From DAMCZI01 sp032095175 (GTDB lineage Bacteria > Bacillota > Clostridia > Clostridiales > Caloramatoraceae): 64,000 nucleotides of DNA. The notes under the pieces are model-generated. The model saw only the letters and a list, made by a program, of their open reading frames with translations. It was not told the DNA's origin and made no database searches. The position numbers were made by a program, and so were the translations under genes. Within the stretch, counting starts at the first letter, position 1. Each line of letters opens with the position of its first letter. Below, in pieces: positions 55,852-63,964 of this stretch. Location: positions 12,122-76,121 of the forward strand of contig DAMCZI010000026.1 in the NCBI GenBank assembly GCA_032095175.1. The letters run 5' to 3'.

Positions 55852-55943
55852 GAGGTGTAAGCTTTTATTGATTGCCGAACTTGAGTGATAATTAAAAAAG
55901 TCTACATTATGGAGAGCCATACTATAAGTAATGGTGGACATAT
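55852..55943 (+). repeat. rlmH-end site S5 with upstream hairpin
   Basis: GCTTACATCAGGAGGTGTAAGC (55852-55873) is a hairpin like that before S1. The site at 55895-55940 reads AAAAAAGTCTACATTATGGA, then GAGCCATACTATAAGTAATG, then GTGGAC. The core has diverged, but the arms GTCTACATTAT and ATAAGTAATGGTGGAC remain largely complementary. Confidence 0.65.
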
Positions 55944-56084
55944 AAGTTAGAAACTACTCAAATGAGTAGTTTTTTAAGTTTAAAGGAGAATTTGAGATTT
56001 GAGAGAATATATAAATAAATATAATATAAATTTATGTTAGAAGAATAAAACTCTATAACTTAATTTGTGTGGTGGTGAAAAACA

Positions 56085-56501
56085 ATGAATATTGAATTTA
56101 ATGTAATTGCTATTTTTGACAGGGAGTGCAAATATATACTTATGTGCAAGAGAAGAAAAAACCCATATAAAGGATTATATAATTTAGTAGGAGGAAAGAT
56201 TGAAAGTGGAGAAGATGGATTGTGTGCAGCTTATCGTGAATTAGAAGAAGAAACTGGTATATCTAAAGATGATATTAAATTATCACATTTGATGGATTTT
56301 ACTTATTACTTACAAAGTATTAAGTTGGAAGTATATGTTGGGCGTTTGAATAAAGAAGTATGTGTACATGGAGATGAAAATGATTTAAAGTGGATAGAGA
56401 TAAGTGAGAATTTCTTTGATATTTCAAAGTTTGCGGGAGAAGGTAACATTGGTCATATAATGGAACATATATTTTTATCTAAAGAGATTCTTTTAAAATA
56501 G
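56085..56501 (+). CDS. NUDIX hydrolase, 138 aa
   Basis: Complete Nudix box G-x5-E-x7-REUxEExGU in GGKIESGEDGLCAAYRELEE followed by ETGI. MutT-like nucleotide sanitising or related hydrolysis. GGTGGTGA precedes the ATG. Confidence 0.92.
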   Translation: MNIEFNVIAIFDRECKYILMCKRRKNPYKGLYNLVGGKIESGEDGLCAAYRELEEETGISKDDIKLSHLMDFTYYLQSIKLEVYVGRLNKEVCVHGDENDLKWIEISENFFDISKFAGEGNIGHIMEHIFLSKEILLK

Positions 56502-56527
56502 AATATAGATGAAATGTATAAATAATT

Positions 56528-56580
56528 GATACAGGAATATTGCAATTACTAAAGGAGTATATTTTTCCTCAAGGTAAACA
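56528..56580 (-). mobile_element. Internal scrap of a MITE
   Basis: ATTGCAATTACTAAAGGAGT and ATATTTTTCCTCAAGG resemble the interior of the 46757 element (GCAATTTCTGAAAGAGTGTA then TTTTTCCTCAAG). Only about 45 bases survive. Confidence 0.45.
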
Positions 56581-56640
56581 ACAATTTTGAAACTTATTTA
56601 CAATATAAGTATCATGTAATTAATATTGGGGGTGGAAAAA

Positions 56641-56724
56641 ATGATGATGATTCGTTTGAATCTAGGTTTTTTCAGAGGTAATGTAGATTCAGGCAAAAAG
56701 CTCTATGCAGAATCAGTCTTATAG
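56641..56724 (+). CDS. Putative leader peptide, 27 aa
   Basis: MMMIRLNLGFFRGNVDSGKK then LYAESVL, behind GGGGGTGG. Its coding end overlaps the left arm of a hairpin in the leader (56701-56710). Ribosome position here could choose between two RNA structures. Confidence 0.5.
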   Translation: MMMIRLNLGFFRGNVDSGKKLYAESVL

Positions 56725-56767
56725 ACAATGGCGATAACTGCATAGAGAATCTTTTAATCGCCTTTTT
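56701..56767 (+). promoter_or_regulatory. Attenuator: overlapping antiterminator and terminator hairpins
   Basis: Stem A: CTCTATGCAG (56701-56710) pairs exactly with CTGCATAGAG (56739-56748). Stem B: GGCGAT (56730-56735) pairs with ATCGCC (56757-56762), followed by TTTTT. The B left arm lies inside the A loop and the B right arm outside, so they exclude each other. With the leader peptide this fits translational-stalling attenuation of the gene at 56847. Confidence 0.55.
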
Positions 56768-56846
56768 CATTCTAATTTTGAAATGTTAATAAGCCTGATT
56801 TTGCATCTTTTACTTAACTATTTACGAAGTAAAGGAGCAAATTAGA

Positions 56847-57110
56847 ATGAAGTATATTAATGCCACAGAGGTATTACCTTTTGATTTACTTAGTGAAATT
56901 CAGAAATATATAGCTGGGGAGATATTGTATATCCCACAACCAGAGGGAAAAAAGAATCGTTGGGGAAGCAGAACTGGTACAAGACAAGAGATTATAACTA
57001 GAAACAAACAAATTAAATTAGAAAAAGAAAATGGTAGAAGTATTGAAGAACTTATGATAAAATACAATCTTTCTTATGATACAATTAAAAAAATCGTGTA
57101 TTTAAAGTAG
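56847..57110 (+). CDS. CD3324-family small HTH protein, 87 aa
   Basis: Starts MKYINATEVLPFDLLSEIQK, then YIAGEILYIPQPEGKKNRWG, and ends with an HTH (SIEELMIKYNLSYDTIKKIV). It resembles the Mor/CD3324 group of small putative DNA-binding proteins. AAGGAGC precedes the ATG. The upstream leader suggests regulated expression. Confidence 0.75.
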   Translation: MKYINATEVLPFDLLSEIQKYIAGEILYIPQPEGKKNRWGSRTGTRQEIITRNKQIKLEKENGRSIEELMIKYNLSYDTIKKIVYLK

Positions 57111-57122
57111 CGTTAACATATA

Positions 57123-57157
57123 AAACCTCTGTGGGTTAAAAACTCGCAGAGGTTTTG
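57123..57157 (+). terminator. Terminator after the small HTH gene
   Basis: AAACCTCTG pairs with CAGAGGTTT; the right arm ends in TTTT. GGAGGT-type sequence is absent from the loop. Confidence 0.8.
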
Positions 57158-57278
57158 TGCATAAAATAGTTATAGAGATTCAGTACCTTTCACTATAAAA
57201 AAATATAATTTACAATATGAATGTATACAATTTCCGGAAAGTGTGGCTTAAAATTACTTATATTTTCGGAGGTGAATT

Positions 57279-58070
57279 ATGTTTGAACAAGATAAAATAA
57301 TTGATGATTGGAACAATTATTCTGATGAGTACTTTAGTAAAACCAAATTTGATGAACTATTTTCGGCTCTTGAGAAAGACCCCTATAAGGGTTTCCCGCA
57401 TGCTATGGCGGAAATGATAAAAGAATATTATCCTGATTTAAAGGGAAAGAATGTTTGTGTTCCATCTTGTGGTGACAACACTGCAGTGTTTAGTTTTTGT
57501 GCTTTGGGAGCAAACGTGACAGCTACGGATATTTCATATAAGCAAATTGAAAATGCACGAAAAGTCGCAGAAGAAAGGGATTTTAACATAAAGTATCATG
57601 TTTCTGATAGTATGAAACTGAATGAACTCTCAGACAATATGTATGATTTGGTCTATACTTCCAATGGTGTTCATGTTTGGATTAATGATTTGAATGCAAT
57701 GTATAGCAATATTTATCGTATATTGAAAAAAGGAGGTAAATATATTCTTTTTGACACACATCCCTTTGTTCGACCTTTTGATAAAAAAGTATACAAGGGA
57801 ATTTTTGAGGTTATTAAACGATATGAAGATGTGGGGCCATTCGGAGAAGTTCCAACTTTCGATTGGAGAATACAAGATTATGTAAACTCATTGATTAAAT
57901 CAGGCTTTGCTATTAACAGAATGGAAGAATTTCATAGTGTTATTGACGATATTCCAGCCTGTAATTACTTATTTGAAGAAACTGATATTAATCATGATAA
58001 CTTCAATTGGCACGATAATACATGGGCTGCATTGCCGCAGTGTCTCGGGTTATGCAGCCAGAAAGTTTGA
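57279..58070 (+). CDS. Class I SAM-dependent methyltransferase, 263 aa
   Basis: The SAM-binding loop is CVPSCGDNTAVFSFCALGA (a variant of the usual GxGxG, with PSCGDN), then TATDISYKQIENARK and DLVYTSNGVHVWI. Full length, with the usual C-terminal cap. GGAGGTGAA precedes the ATG. Small-molecule methylation is likely; substrate unknown. Confidence 0.87.
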   Translation: MFEQDKIIDDWNNYSDEYFSKTKFDELFSALEKDPYKGFPHAMAEMIKEYYPDLKGKNVCVPSCGDNTAVFSFCALGANVTATDISYKQIENARKVAEERDFNIKYHVSDSMKLNELSDNMYDLVYTSNGVHVWINDLNAMYSNIYRILKKGGKYILFDTHPFVRPFDKKVYKGIFEVIKRYEDVGPFGEVPTFDWRIQDYVNSLIKSGFAINRMEEFHSVIDDIPACNYLFEETDINHDNFNWHDNTWAALPQCLGLCSQKV

Positions 58071-58120
58071 AAATAAGCATAATTGTATATAGTTTATTTG
58101 GGTATAATATCGGTGAACAT

Positions 58121-58154
58121 GGCAGCCAGATAAGTTATAACTTATCTGGCTGCC
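58121..58154. repeat. Perfect 34-bp palindrome: MITE ends joined
   Basis: GGCAGCCAGATAAGTTA is followed directly by its exact complement. These are the terminal repeats of the RAYT-derived MITE without any interior. It may serve as a terminator for the methyltransferase gene 50 bases upstream. Confidence 0.8.
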
Positions 58155-58280
58155 AGTTATACTGGCTAAAAAAGTGAAAGATTATATTTCAAAATTAAAG
58201 TGATGAATAGATTATAATTTATATATTAATAAGATAGATGTTTTAAATGAAGCAATTAAAGGTTTATTTTTATAAGAAAA

Positions 58281-58302
58281 GCTTAGTGTGCTAACACTAA
58301 GC
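58281..58302. terminator. Hairpin between convergent genes
   Basis: GCTTAGTGT pairs with ACACTAAGC around a 4-base loop. No T-run follows on the plus strand; AAAA precedes it, giving a T-run on the minus strand after the GNAT gene. Confidence 0.55.
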
Positions 58303-58372
58303 AATCCTTGGAATATTTATTTTAGGTCTATTGGATTTTAACTAAATATGTTAAGAAGAAAATAAATAAGAC

Positions 58373-59311
58373 CTACTCAAATTTCTTATACATAGCAACA
58401 CTTTGTACTCCGGGGAAAAATCCCATTTTATAATATAAGGCTTCCGCAGCATTACCAACAGTTACATCTAACTTTGTTGCTGGAGATATGTCCTTTAAAA
58501 CAGTTAATGCCCTTTTTATCATGTTCTCAGCAATACCCTGTCCTCTATAAGCTGGTTTTACTGCTACTTCGTTAATTTTAGAGAACTCATAATCATCCTC
58601 CTCATTTTTTCCTGCTAAACATACCCCTATTAATTCATTATTATTTCTATCATAAACCAATGTAGAAGCATGTAAACTATTTGTAGCAATATACCTTTCT
58701 AAAAACATCTTAGAGTTTTCGATTTCTTCTTCTAGGGTGCAGTTAGAAAATTCTTCATACTGGATGCCGCCTTTATATGATTCATTTAGTACTTTTCCAA
58801 TCTCAGCAGCATCTTCGATTGTAGGTGTTTTAATAAATAAATCTTTTTTCCATTGAATATCCTCAAATATTTCTGTTGGACGAATCATCACTCTTCTAGC
58901 AAAACGTCTCCTAAATCCGAGTCTATTATAATATTCAACATCTCTTGGATGAACTATATATATGAAGGTTTTCTTGTTCTTATTTGACCACTGTAATAGG
59001 GCATTATTTAGTTCGCTAATTATACAGAACTTGTCTACTGCATATGGTGATTCAACAAAAAAATGTGATGAATAATTTGGCTCTATTACTACTCCACCAA
59101 CTCTTTTATTATCCTTGAAAATCCAAAATGCATTTTCATCATAGTATGGATCCTGTGACATTTTGATCCAACTATATTTGAACTCTTCATCTCTATCTAC
59201 ATATATAGCATAATGTATACCAAATTCACCTACATTAGCTCTTACAAGCCTAAATCCATTATTTAATGCGTATTGTTCTTTTCCTTCTTCCCACTTCTCG
59301 ATGTTCTCCAC
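58373..59311 (-). CDS. GNAT acetyltransferase, 312 aa
   Basis: The C-terminal GNAT motif KINEVAVKPAYRGQGIAENM is complete and followed by LDVTVGNAAEALYYKMGF. The N-terminal half is a diverged second domain. The GTG at 59311 lies six bases after GGGGGGG; the upstream ATG at 59335 lacks a site. It is the only GNAT gene of this region on the minus strand. Confidence 0.85.
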   Translation of the reverse strand: MENIEKWEEGKEQYALNNGFRLVRANVGEFGIHYAIYVDRDEEFKYSWIKMSQDPYYDENAFWIFKDNKRVGGVVIEPNYSSHFFVESPYAVDKFCIISELNNALLQWSNKNKKTFIYIVHPRDVEYYNRLGFRRRFARRVMIRPTEIFEDIQWKKDLFIKTPTIEDAAEIGKVLNESYKGGIQYEEFSNCTLEEEIENSKMFLERYIATNSLHASTLVYDRNNNELIGVCLAGKNEEDDYEFSKINEVAVKPAYRGQGIAENMIKRALTVLKDISPATKLDVTVGNAAEALYYKMGFFPGVQSVAMYKKFE

Positions 59312-59531
59312 TTTAAGTCCCCCCCCTATGTGCATTTATTACAAGAATAGTATAGTTAAATCTAGATTACCTCAAGTTAATCATAACATTTTTTGCTTAT
59401 TCTATTAAATCCCCGAAACTGTTCAGAATTAAAATTGAGCATAGCAATGGGTATGAAATATGTTAAGAAGGAAGGTGCTAATCTTGTGAGGATGGAGCAT
59501 TTTTTTCTTTTCCTTTTATTTAGGATATGGT

Positions 59532-60401
59532 ATGTTAGATATTGTTGAAATCTGTGAGTTATTTTTTAGGGAGTGGTTATCATTGAAAACAGATAAAGTA
59601 ACTGAGAAAGTAGTTGGAGAAAAGAAAATTTATATAGTAAATAATCATCATGAAGTTATAATTCCATGGTCAGAATATGCTTCTAGTAATGAAACTGCAC
59701 CAGTATTATTAACTTTTGACCACCATATGGATACCCGTAGTGCATTTTACAGGCATTCCCGTAAGGTCGCTGGATTAGAATGGAGAACAGTAAGAGATCA
59801 ATTGGTAACAAATGCAGATATAAATGAATCAAGTACAATAAGAGCAGCATTAGAAAAACTTTGTAATGATGAACATATAGATTTTGCATTACAAACAGGG
59901 ATGATATCAGACGCAGTAGTGTTTAGCCTTCTGAGTGCAGGTATTTGCAGAGATTATGCCAATAGCAATATATATTATATAGATCCTTGTTGCACTAGTA
60001 AATGGAACAAAAGTTCATACGGTGATGAGTGTCAACTTGATGTATATAATAAGGTAATAGAAGGGGAGGAGCTATTGTTTAAATTAAATCAGATAAATCA
60101 GTTTATACCTGATTTTTTTACTGGGAATAGAATAAACAGGAAGTTTATTTTAGATATTGACTTAGATTGTTTCCATACTAAAAAAGCTATCAATCCTGTG
60201 AACATGTCTGTTTTTAACTATTTAGTAAATAATGCAGAAATAGTTACTATAGCAACAGAAGGATATTATGTTGAGTTAGAAAAAAAGGATAATGATATAA
60301 ATGAGAACTACCTTTTGGAAAAGTTATTATCCCATATAGAAAATGCTTGTAAGTCCAAAGCGACTGATGCCCCTTTGATAATGATGCCGAATGTTAGCTA
60401 A
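59532..60401 (+). CDS. UPF0489-family protein, 289 aa
   Basis: Metal-site-like motifs LLTFDHHMDTR and ILDIDLDCFHT recall arginase/deacetylase folds and fit the UPF0489 family, whose function is not established. Start ATG at 59532 (AGGAT before it); a TTG at 59583 behind AGGGAG is an alternative. It ends 79 bases before site S6. Confidence 0.78.
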   Translation: MLDIVEICELFFREWLSLKTDKVTEKVVGEKKIYIVNNHHEVIIPWSEYASSNETAPVLLTFDHHMDTRSAFYRHSRKVAGLEWRTVRDQLVTNADINESSTIRAALEKLCNDEHIDFALQTGMISDAVVFSLLSAGICRDYANSNIYYIDPCCTSKWNKSSYGDECQLDVYNKVIEGEELLFKLNQINQFIPDFFTGNRINRKFILDIDLDCFHTKKAINPVNMSVFNYLVNNAEIVTIATEGYYVELEKKDNDINENYLLEKLLSHIENACKSKATDAPLIMMPNVS

Positions 60402-60438
60402 CATGCTTTAACAACTCACAAACCCTAAGGTGTTAGCT

Positions 60439-60520
60439 ACCTCAAGTCACGAGTTGATTTAAATTTTAGGATAAGATAAGGTGAACCGTACCACAAATAA
60501 GTGAGGTTTTTACTAAAATT
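60439..60520 (+). repeat. rlmH-end site S6
   Basis: GGTGAACCGTACCACAAATA (60480-60499) then AGTGAGGTTTTTACTAAAAT. The right flank matches that of S0 almost base for base over about 20 bases. A distant left partner ACCTCAAGTCAC (60439) could pair with GTGAGGT. Confidence 0.78.
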
Positions 60521-60599
60521 GGATTATGTATTTTGCTGACTGAAATAATAAGTAATGAGAATTATAAATATAATTACTACTATTATAAATAGTCTTTAA

Positions 60600-60960
60600 T
60601 AAAAAGGTTATCTATATATCTAACTCGAAATCAGGCGTACAGTGAATAGCTGTACTTAAGGTTTAAATCACTTTCTCTGCAAAAATCAAAGGCTTTAACT
60701 GTTTTCGCTAGAGCCTTTTTGCTATGATTTTTGTTATAAAAATAGTGGATGTTTGAACATTTTAAGATAAATTATGAAAAGCTATATAAAAGCTAACGAA
60801 AAAGTTATTTATGATAAATACAAAATTGAGAGAAGGAGAATCTTGTGATGATGGGAGCTTCTTCTTTTATTTTACATAAATAATTTTGATTATTCATAGA
60901 AGCGCCTAGCTTATATATTTATATGATAAATATTTACATATTATTGTATAGGAGTATATA
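60600..60960. other. Intergenic with two hairpins
   Basis: GTACAG / CTGTAC (60637-60655) and AAAGGCT / AGCCTTT followed by TTTT (60688-60722, terminator-like). The 120-base block around them looks conserved in style, like a remnant of a mobile element end, but I cannot name it. No gene. Confidence 0.4.
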
Positions 60961-61037
60961 ATTATATGTGTAATTATGTATATGTGGTAAATAATATAAA
61001 TTATTTAATAAATATTAGTTTAAAGTTGGAGGGGTAT

Positions 61038-62897
61038 ATGAGTAAATATAATATATTAGTCAATATTCTTGATGAGTTAAGAAATGAAGCACCACCAGGA
61101 TACAAAAGATATTATCCAGCATCAAATGAAAAGGAGAAACTAGATTCAGCTAGGTCAAGAGCATTTATACATCTATTTTTAAAGGTATGCTATGGATTGA
61201 GTGAATTTAATGAAAGAGAAAATTATATTACAGATGATTCTTTTGATGGAGGTATAGATGCATATTACATAGATACCGAGCAAAAGAAAGTGATATTTAT
61301 CCAATCTAAATTTAGAACTAATGAAAATAATTTTGAAACCAAAGAGATTACTTTAGATGAAATATTAAAAATGGATGTTGATAGGATCGTTGACGGGGAT
61401 AAAGTAGATGAAGAAGGAAAATCATATAATAGTAAGATAATTAATATGATGAAAAGAATAAGTGATATATCGGATATAGGAAGGTACGGATATGAAGTTG
61501 TTATTTTAGCGAATTTAAAGAACTATAAAAATTCAACATTAAAAAAATTGACTGGCGGGTTTAGTACGACGGTTTTTGACTATGAGAGATGCTATACTTC
61601 ATTACTATTTCCGGTTGTAACAGGATGTTATTATAATGCCGATGAGATTAAGATTAATTTATCATTAGTAAACAAAGAGAGCAATGAAGGTAGAATTAGT
61701 TATTCTGTTCAAACTGAATTTAGTGGATGCAAAATCATGGTTATTTTTGTACCCCTAATTGAAATTGCAAAGATAGTATATAAGTTTAAAAATTCTATAT
61801 TAAAGTTTAATCCGCGTTGTTATTTAGGGTTAAATAATAATGGTGTTAACCCCAAAATAGAAAACACTATCAGAAATAAGAAAACTAACGAATTTGCTTT
61901 ATTTAATAATGGAATTACAATACTATCAGATAGTACTGAATTCAATTCTAGAATTGCGTTAAAAGACTCAGCACAATTAATCATCACAAATCCTCAAATA
62001 ATTAATGGTGGACAAACAGCATACACATTAGCTTCAACTTATGAAAAATGTCTAAAAGAACAAGATGAATCTATATTTGATAATAAAGAAGTGCTTGTTA
62101 AGGTAATAACATTTTTTGAAGGGGAAGATAATCAACAGAAAAAACTAGCTTTAATAGAAGAGTTGTCTAGAGCTACAAATGAACAATCAGTAGTAAGAGA
62201 ATCGGATAGACGCTCAAATGATAAAGTGCAAGTTAATTATCAAACTAAAATATTTGATGAATTTGGATATTTTTATAATCGTAAAAGAGGAGAATTTCAT
62301 GATGGGATTAGTAAAAAATACATTCCAAGAGATAGAATAATAGATTCCTCTGTTTTTATTAGAGTTGCAGTAAGTGCTTCTGGTGATGTTGCAAGAGCAA
62401 GAAGAAATGGCGACGAATATTTGTTTAGGGAAGATAATTTTAAAGAAGTTTTTATTGACTCTGAAATATATAGAAAATATATGTTTGGGTATTTCTGTCA
62501 TCAATATCTACTTGAATTAGAAAAGAAGTTTGATAAGACAGCGAATAACAAGTTTGGTATAAATACTTATGGAAATGCTTTGAGATACGGTAAGTATGCA
62601 GTAGTTAATGTAGTTACAAGGTTTTTTAATGAAAGCTTTCAAATATCAATGTACAAGGATTTTGCAAGAATAATTTCAGACCAAATTCTTAATCAATGGC
62701 AAGATTATGAGAAGGCGGTAAGTGAAAAAGCCTATAATAGAGATTATTTCTATTATTTTATGGAGAATGATAAGAAAAATATATATTACAATTTTGATGG
62801 ATATTATAAAGGTCGAACTATTAATAGAGATCTTGAGAGCTATAAATTTAATGTATACATCAGTAACGAAGAGGTGGCTGCAGCACTAAGTGAATAA
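61038..62897 (+). CDS. AIPR-family (abortive infection phage resistance) protein, 619 aa
   Basis: The N-terminal 150 residues contain a nuclease-like core (DDSFDGGIDAYYIDTEQKKV then IFIQSKF, i.e. D-x-n-QxK). The AIPR domain follows (FALFNNGITILSD, TNPQIINGGQTAYTL, SRATNEQSVV). These proteins are found in phage-defence loci. The ATG at 61038 follows GGAGGGG; an upstream in-frame ATG at 60966 lacks a site. It lies just beyond the last rlmH-end site in view. Confidence 0.85.
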   Translation: MSKYNILVNILDELRNEAPPGYKRYYPASNEKEKLDSARSRAFIHLFLKVCYGLSEFNERENYITDDSFDGGIDAYYIDTEQKKVIFIQSKFRTNENNFETKEITLDEILKMDVDRIVDGDKVDEEGKSYNSKIINMMKRISDISDIGRYGYEVVILANLKNYKNSTLKKLTGGFSTTVFDYERCYTSLLFPVVTGCYYNADEIKINLSLVNKESNEGRISYSVQTEFSGCKIMVIFVPLIEIAKIVYKFKNSILKFNPRCYLGLNNNGVNPKIENTIRNKKTNEFALFNNGITILSDSTEFNSRIALKDSAQLIITNPQIINGGQTAYTLASTYEKCLKEQDESIFDNKEVLVKVITFFEGEDNQQKKLALIEELSRATNEQSVVRESDRRSNDKVQVNYQTKIFDEFGYFYNRKRGEFHDGISKKYIPRDRIIDSSVFIRVAVSASGDVARARRNGDEYLFREDNFKEVFIDSEIYRKYMFGYFCHQYLLELEKKFDKTANNKFGINTYGNALRYGKYAVVNVVTRFFNESFQISMYKDFARIISDQILNQWQDYEKAVSEKAYNRDYFYYFMENDKKNIYYNFDGYYKGRTINRDLESYKFNVYISNEEVAAALSE

Positions 62898-63284
62898 AAA
62901 ATGCTGAAAGAACTTTCAAATCTATTATTGGACTTCTAGATAATCAATGTTATGCTTAGCACACTAAATGCCATATATAATTTGCTAGAAATATTTTATA
63001 AATATTAGTATTAGGAATAGAGGATTAATAAAGATAAAACCAAAAATATTATTGGTACTGAGATTAGAATAAATGAGTTGAGAGAATTAGAGACAATAAA
63101 GTTAAAAATAAATAATAGTTTAGTAAAATGTTTAAGTAAAGAAGAAGGAGTATCTATGAAGGGAATCTTTCTTCTTTTATATTAAGAGATGTTGTATTAA
63201 ATTTAGATATTGTAATATATAAGACAGTATAATATTAAGGAAATAAATAGAATAATATATACTCAAATTAAAGGGGTGATATCA

Positions 63285-63827
63285 ATGAATACTAGAGAAA
63301 ATCTAAAAGCAGAAATAATAGCTTTTCTTGAAAATGATGAAGAAAAAATAATGCTTATAACCGGAACACATCAAAATGAAAAACATATGGAAGTATTACG
63401 AACATTAAATAAAAATGTACAAGATGGTGTTAAAGTTTTATTTAGACTTAATGGAAAAGATAATATTGATAGTATTTTTCAACATAGTCTTAAATCAGTA
63501 AAATTGAATACAAGAATTAAAGTAGGAAACTTGAGAATGTATATAGACACAATAAATAAAAAGTCATGGAGAAATGAAAAATATAATGTATCTATATTGT
63601 ATCCAGTAGATTCAATATGTAGAAAGAAAAATGAACAACGTAAAGAAATATTGGATGACCTAATAAGAAATACAGTTCATAAAGTATTTATAGTTTCGTG
63701 GACTGATTCATATGATTATAGTTGGTTAGATGAATTTGGAATAGATAGAACAGTTGTATTTGATGCAGAGGAAGAAGACCCAGCTTATCATGGTAGAGTA
63801 ATAGAGAATATAAATAGATTTAAATAA
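63285..63827 (+). CDS. Hypothetical protein, 180 aa
   Basis: Not recognised. An alternating beta/alpha pattern is visible (KIMLITGTHQNEKHMEVLRT, GVKVLFRLNG, VHKVFIVSWTDSYDYSWLDE, DRTVVFDAEEEDPAYHGRV), which suggests a Rossmann-like or P-loop-like fold without a clear Walker motif. AAGGGGTGAT precedes the ATG at 63285. It follows the AIPR gene and may belong to the same defence unit. Confidence 0.6.
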   Translation: MNTRENLKAEIIAFLENDEEKIMLITGTHQNEKHMEVLRTLNKNVQDGVKVLFRLNGKDNIDSIFQHSLKSVKLNTRIKVGNLRMYIDTINKKSWRNEKYNVSILYPVDSICRKKNEQRKEILDDLIRNTVHKVFIVSWTDSYDYSWLDEFGIDRTVVFDAEEEDPAYHGRVIENINRFK

Positions 63828-63856
63828 AATATGTAAAGTTAAGGAGTGTGAATAAA

Positions 63857-63964
63857 ATGGTAGTTACAAATATTATGCTATGTATAAAGGTTACAAAAGA
63901 GGATAATATGAGCGGTATGGAGATGTATATTGATTTAGGTTCTAAGATTGTTTTTGGCAAGTAG
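63857..63964 (+). CDS. Short ORF, 35 aa, possibly truncated
   Basis: AAGGAGTG lies before the ATG; it reads MVVTNIMLCIKVTKEDNMSG then MEMYIDLGSKIVFGK. It is 29 bases downstream of the previous gene. It may be a genuine small gene or the start of a frame-shifted longer one that continues past the window. Confidence 0.35.
   Translation: MVVTNIMLCIKVTKEDNMSGMEMYIDLGSKIVFGK

Noticed and set aside
44224..60520. CRISPR array explanation for the regularly recurring rlmH-end repeats
   Set aside because: Repeat spacing is 1.5-4.6 kb with genes between, no short spacers and no cas genes.
44224..60520. Classical integron
   Set aside because: No intI in view, and the repeat core matches the rlmH 3' end, not the GTTRRRY-type attC ends; kept only as an analogy.
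62214..62504. Minus-strand frame opposite the AIPR gene
   Set aside because: Antisense shadow; no ribosome site and no recognisable pattern.
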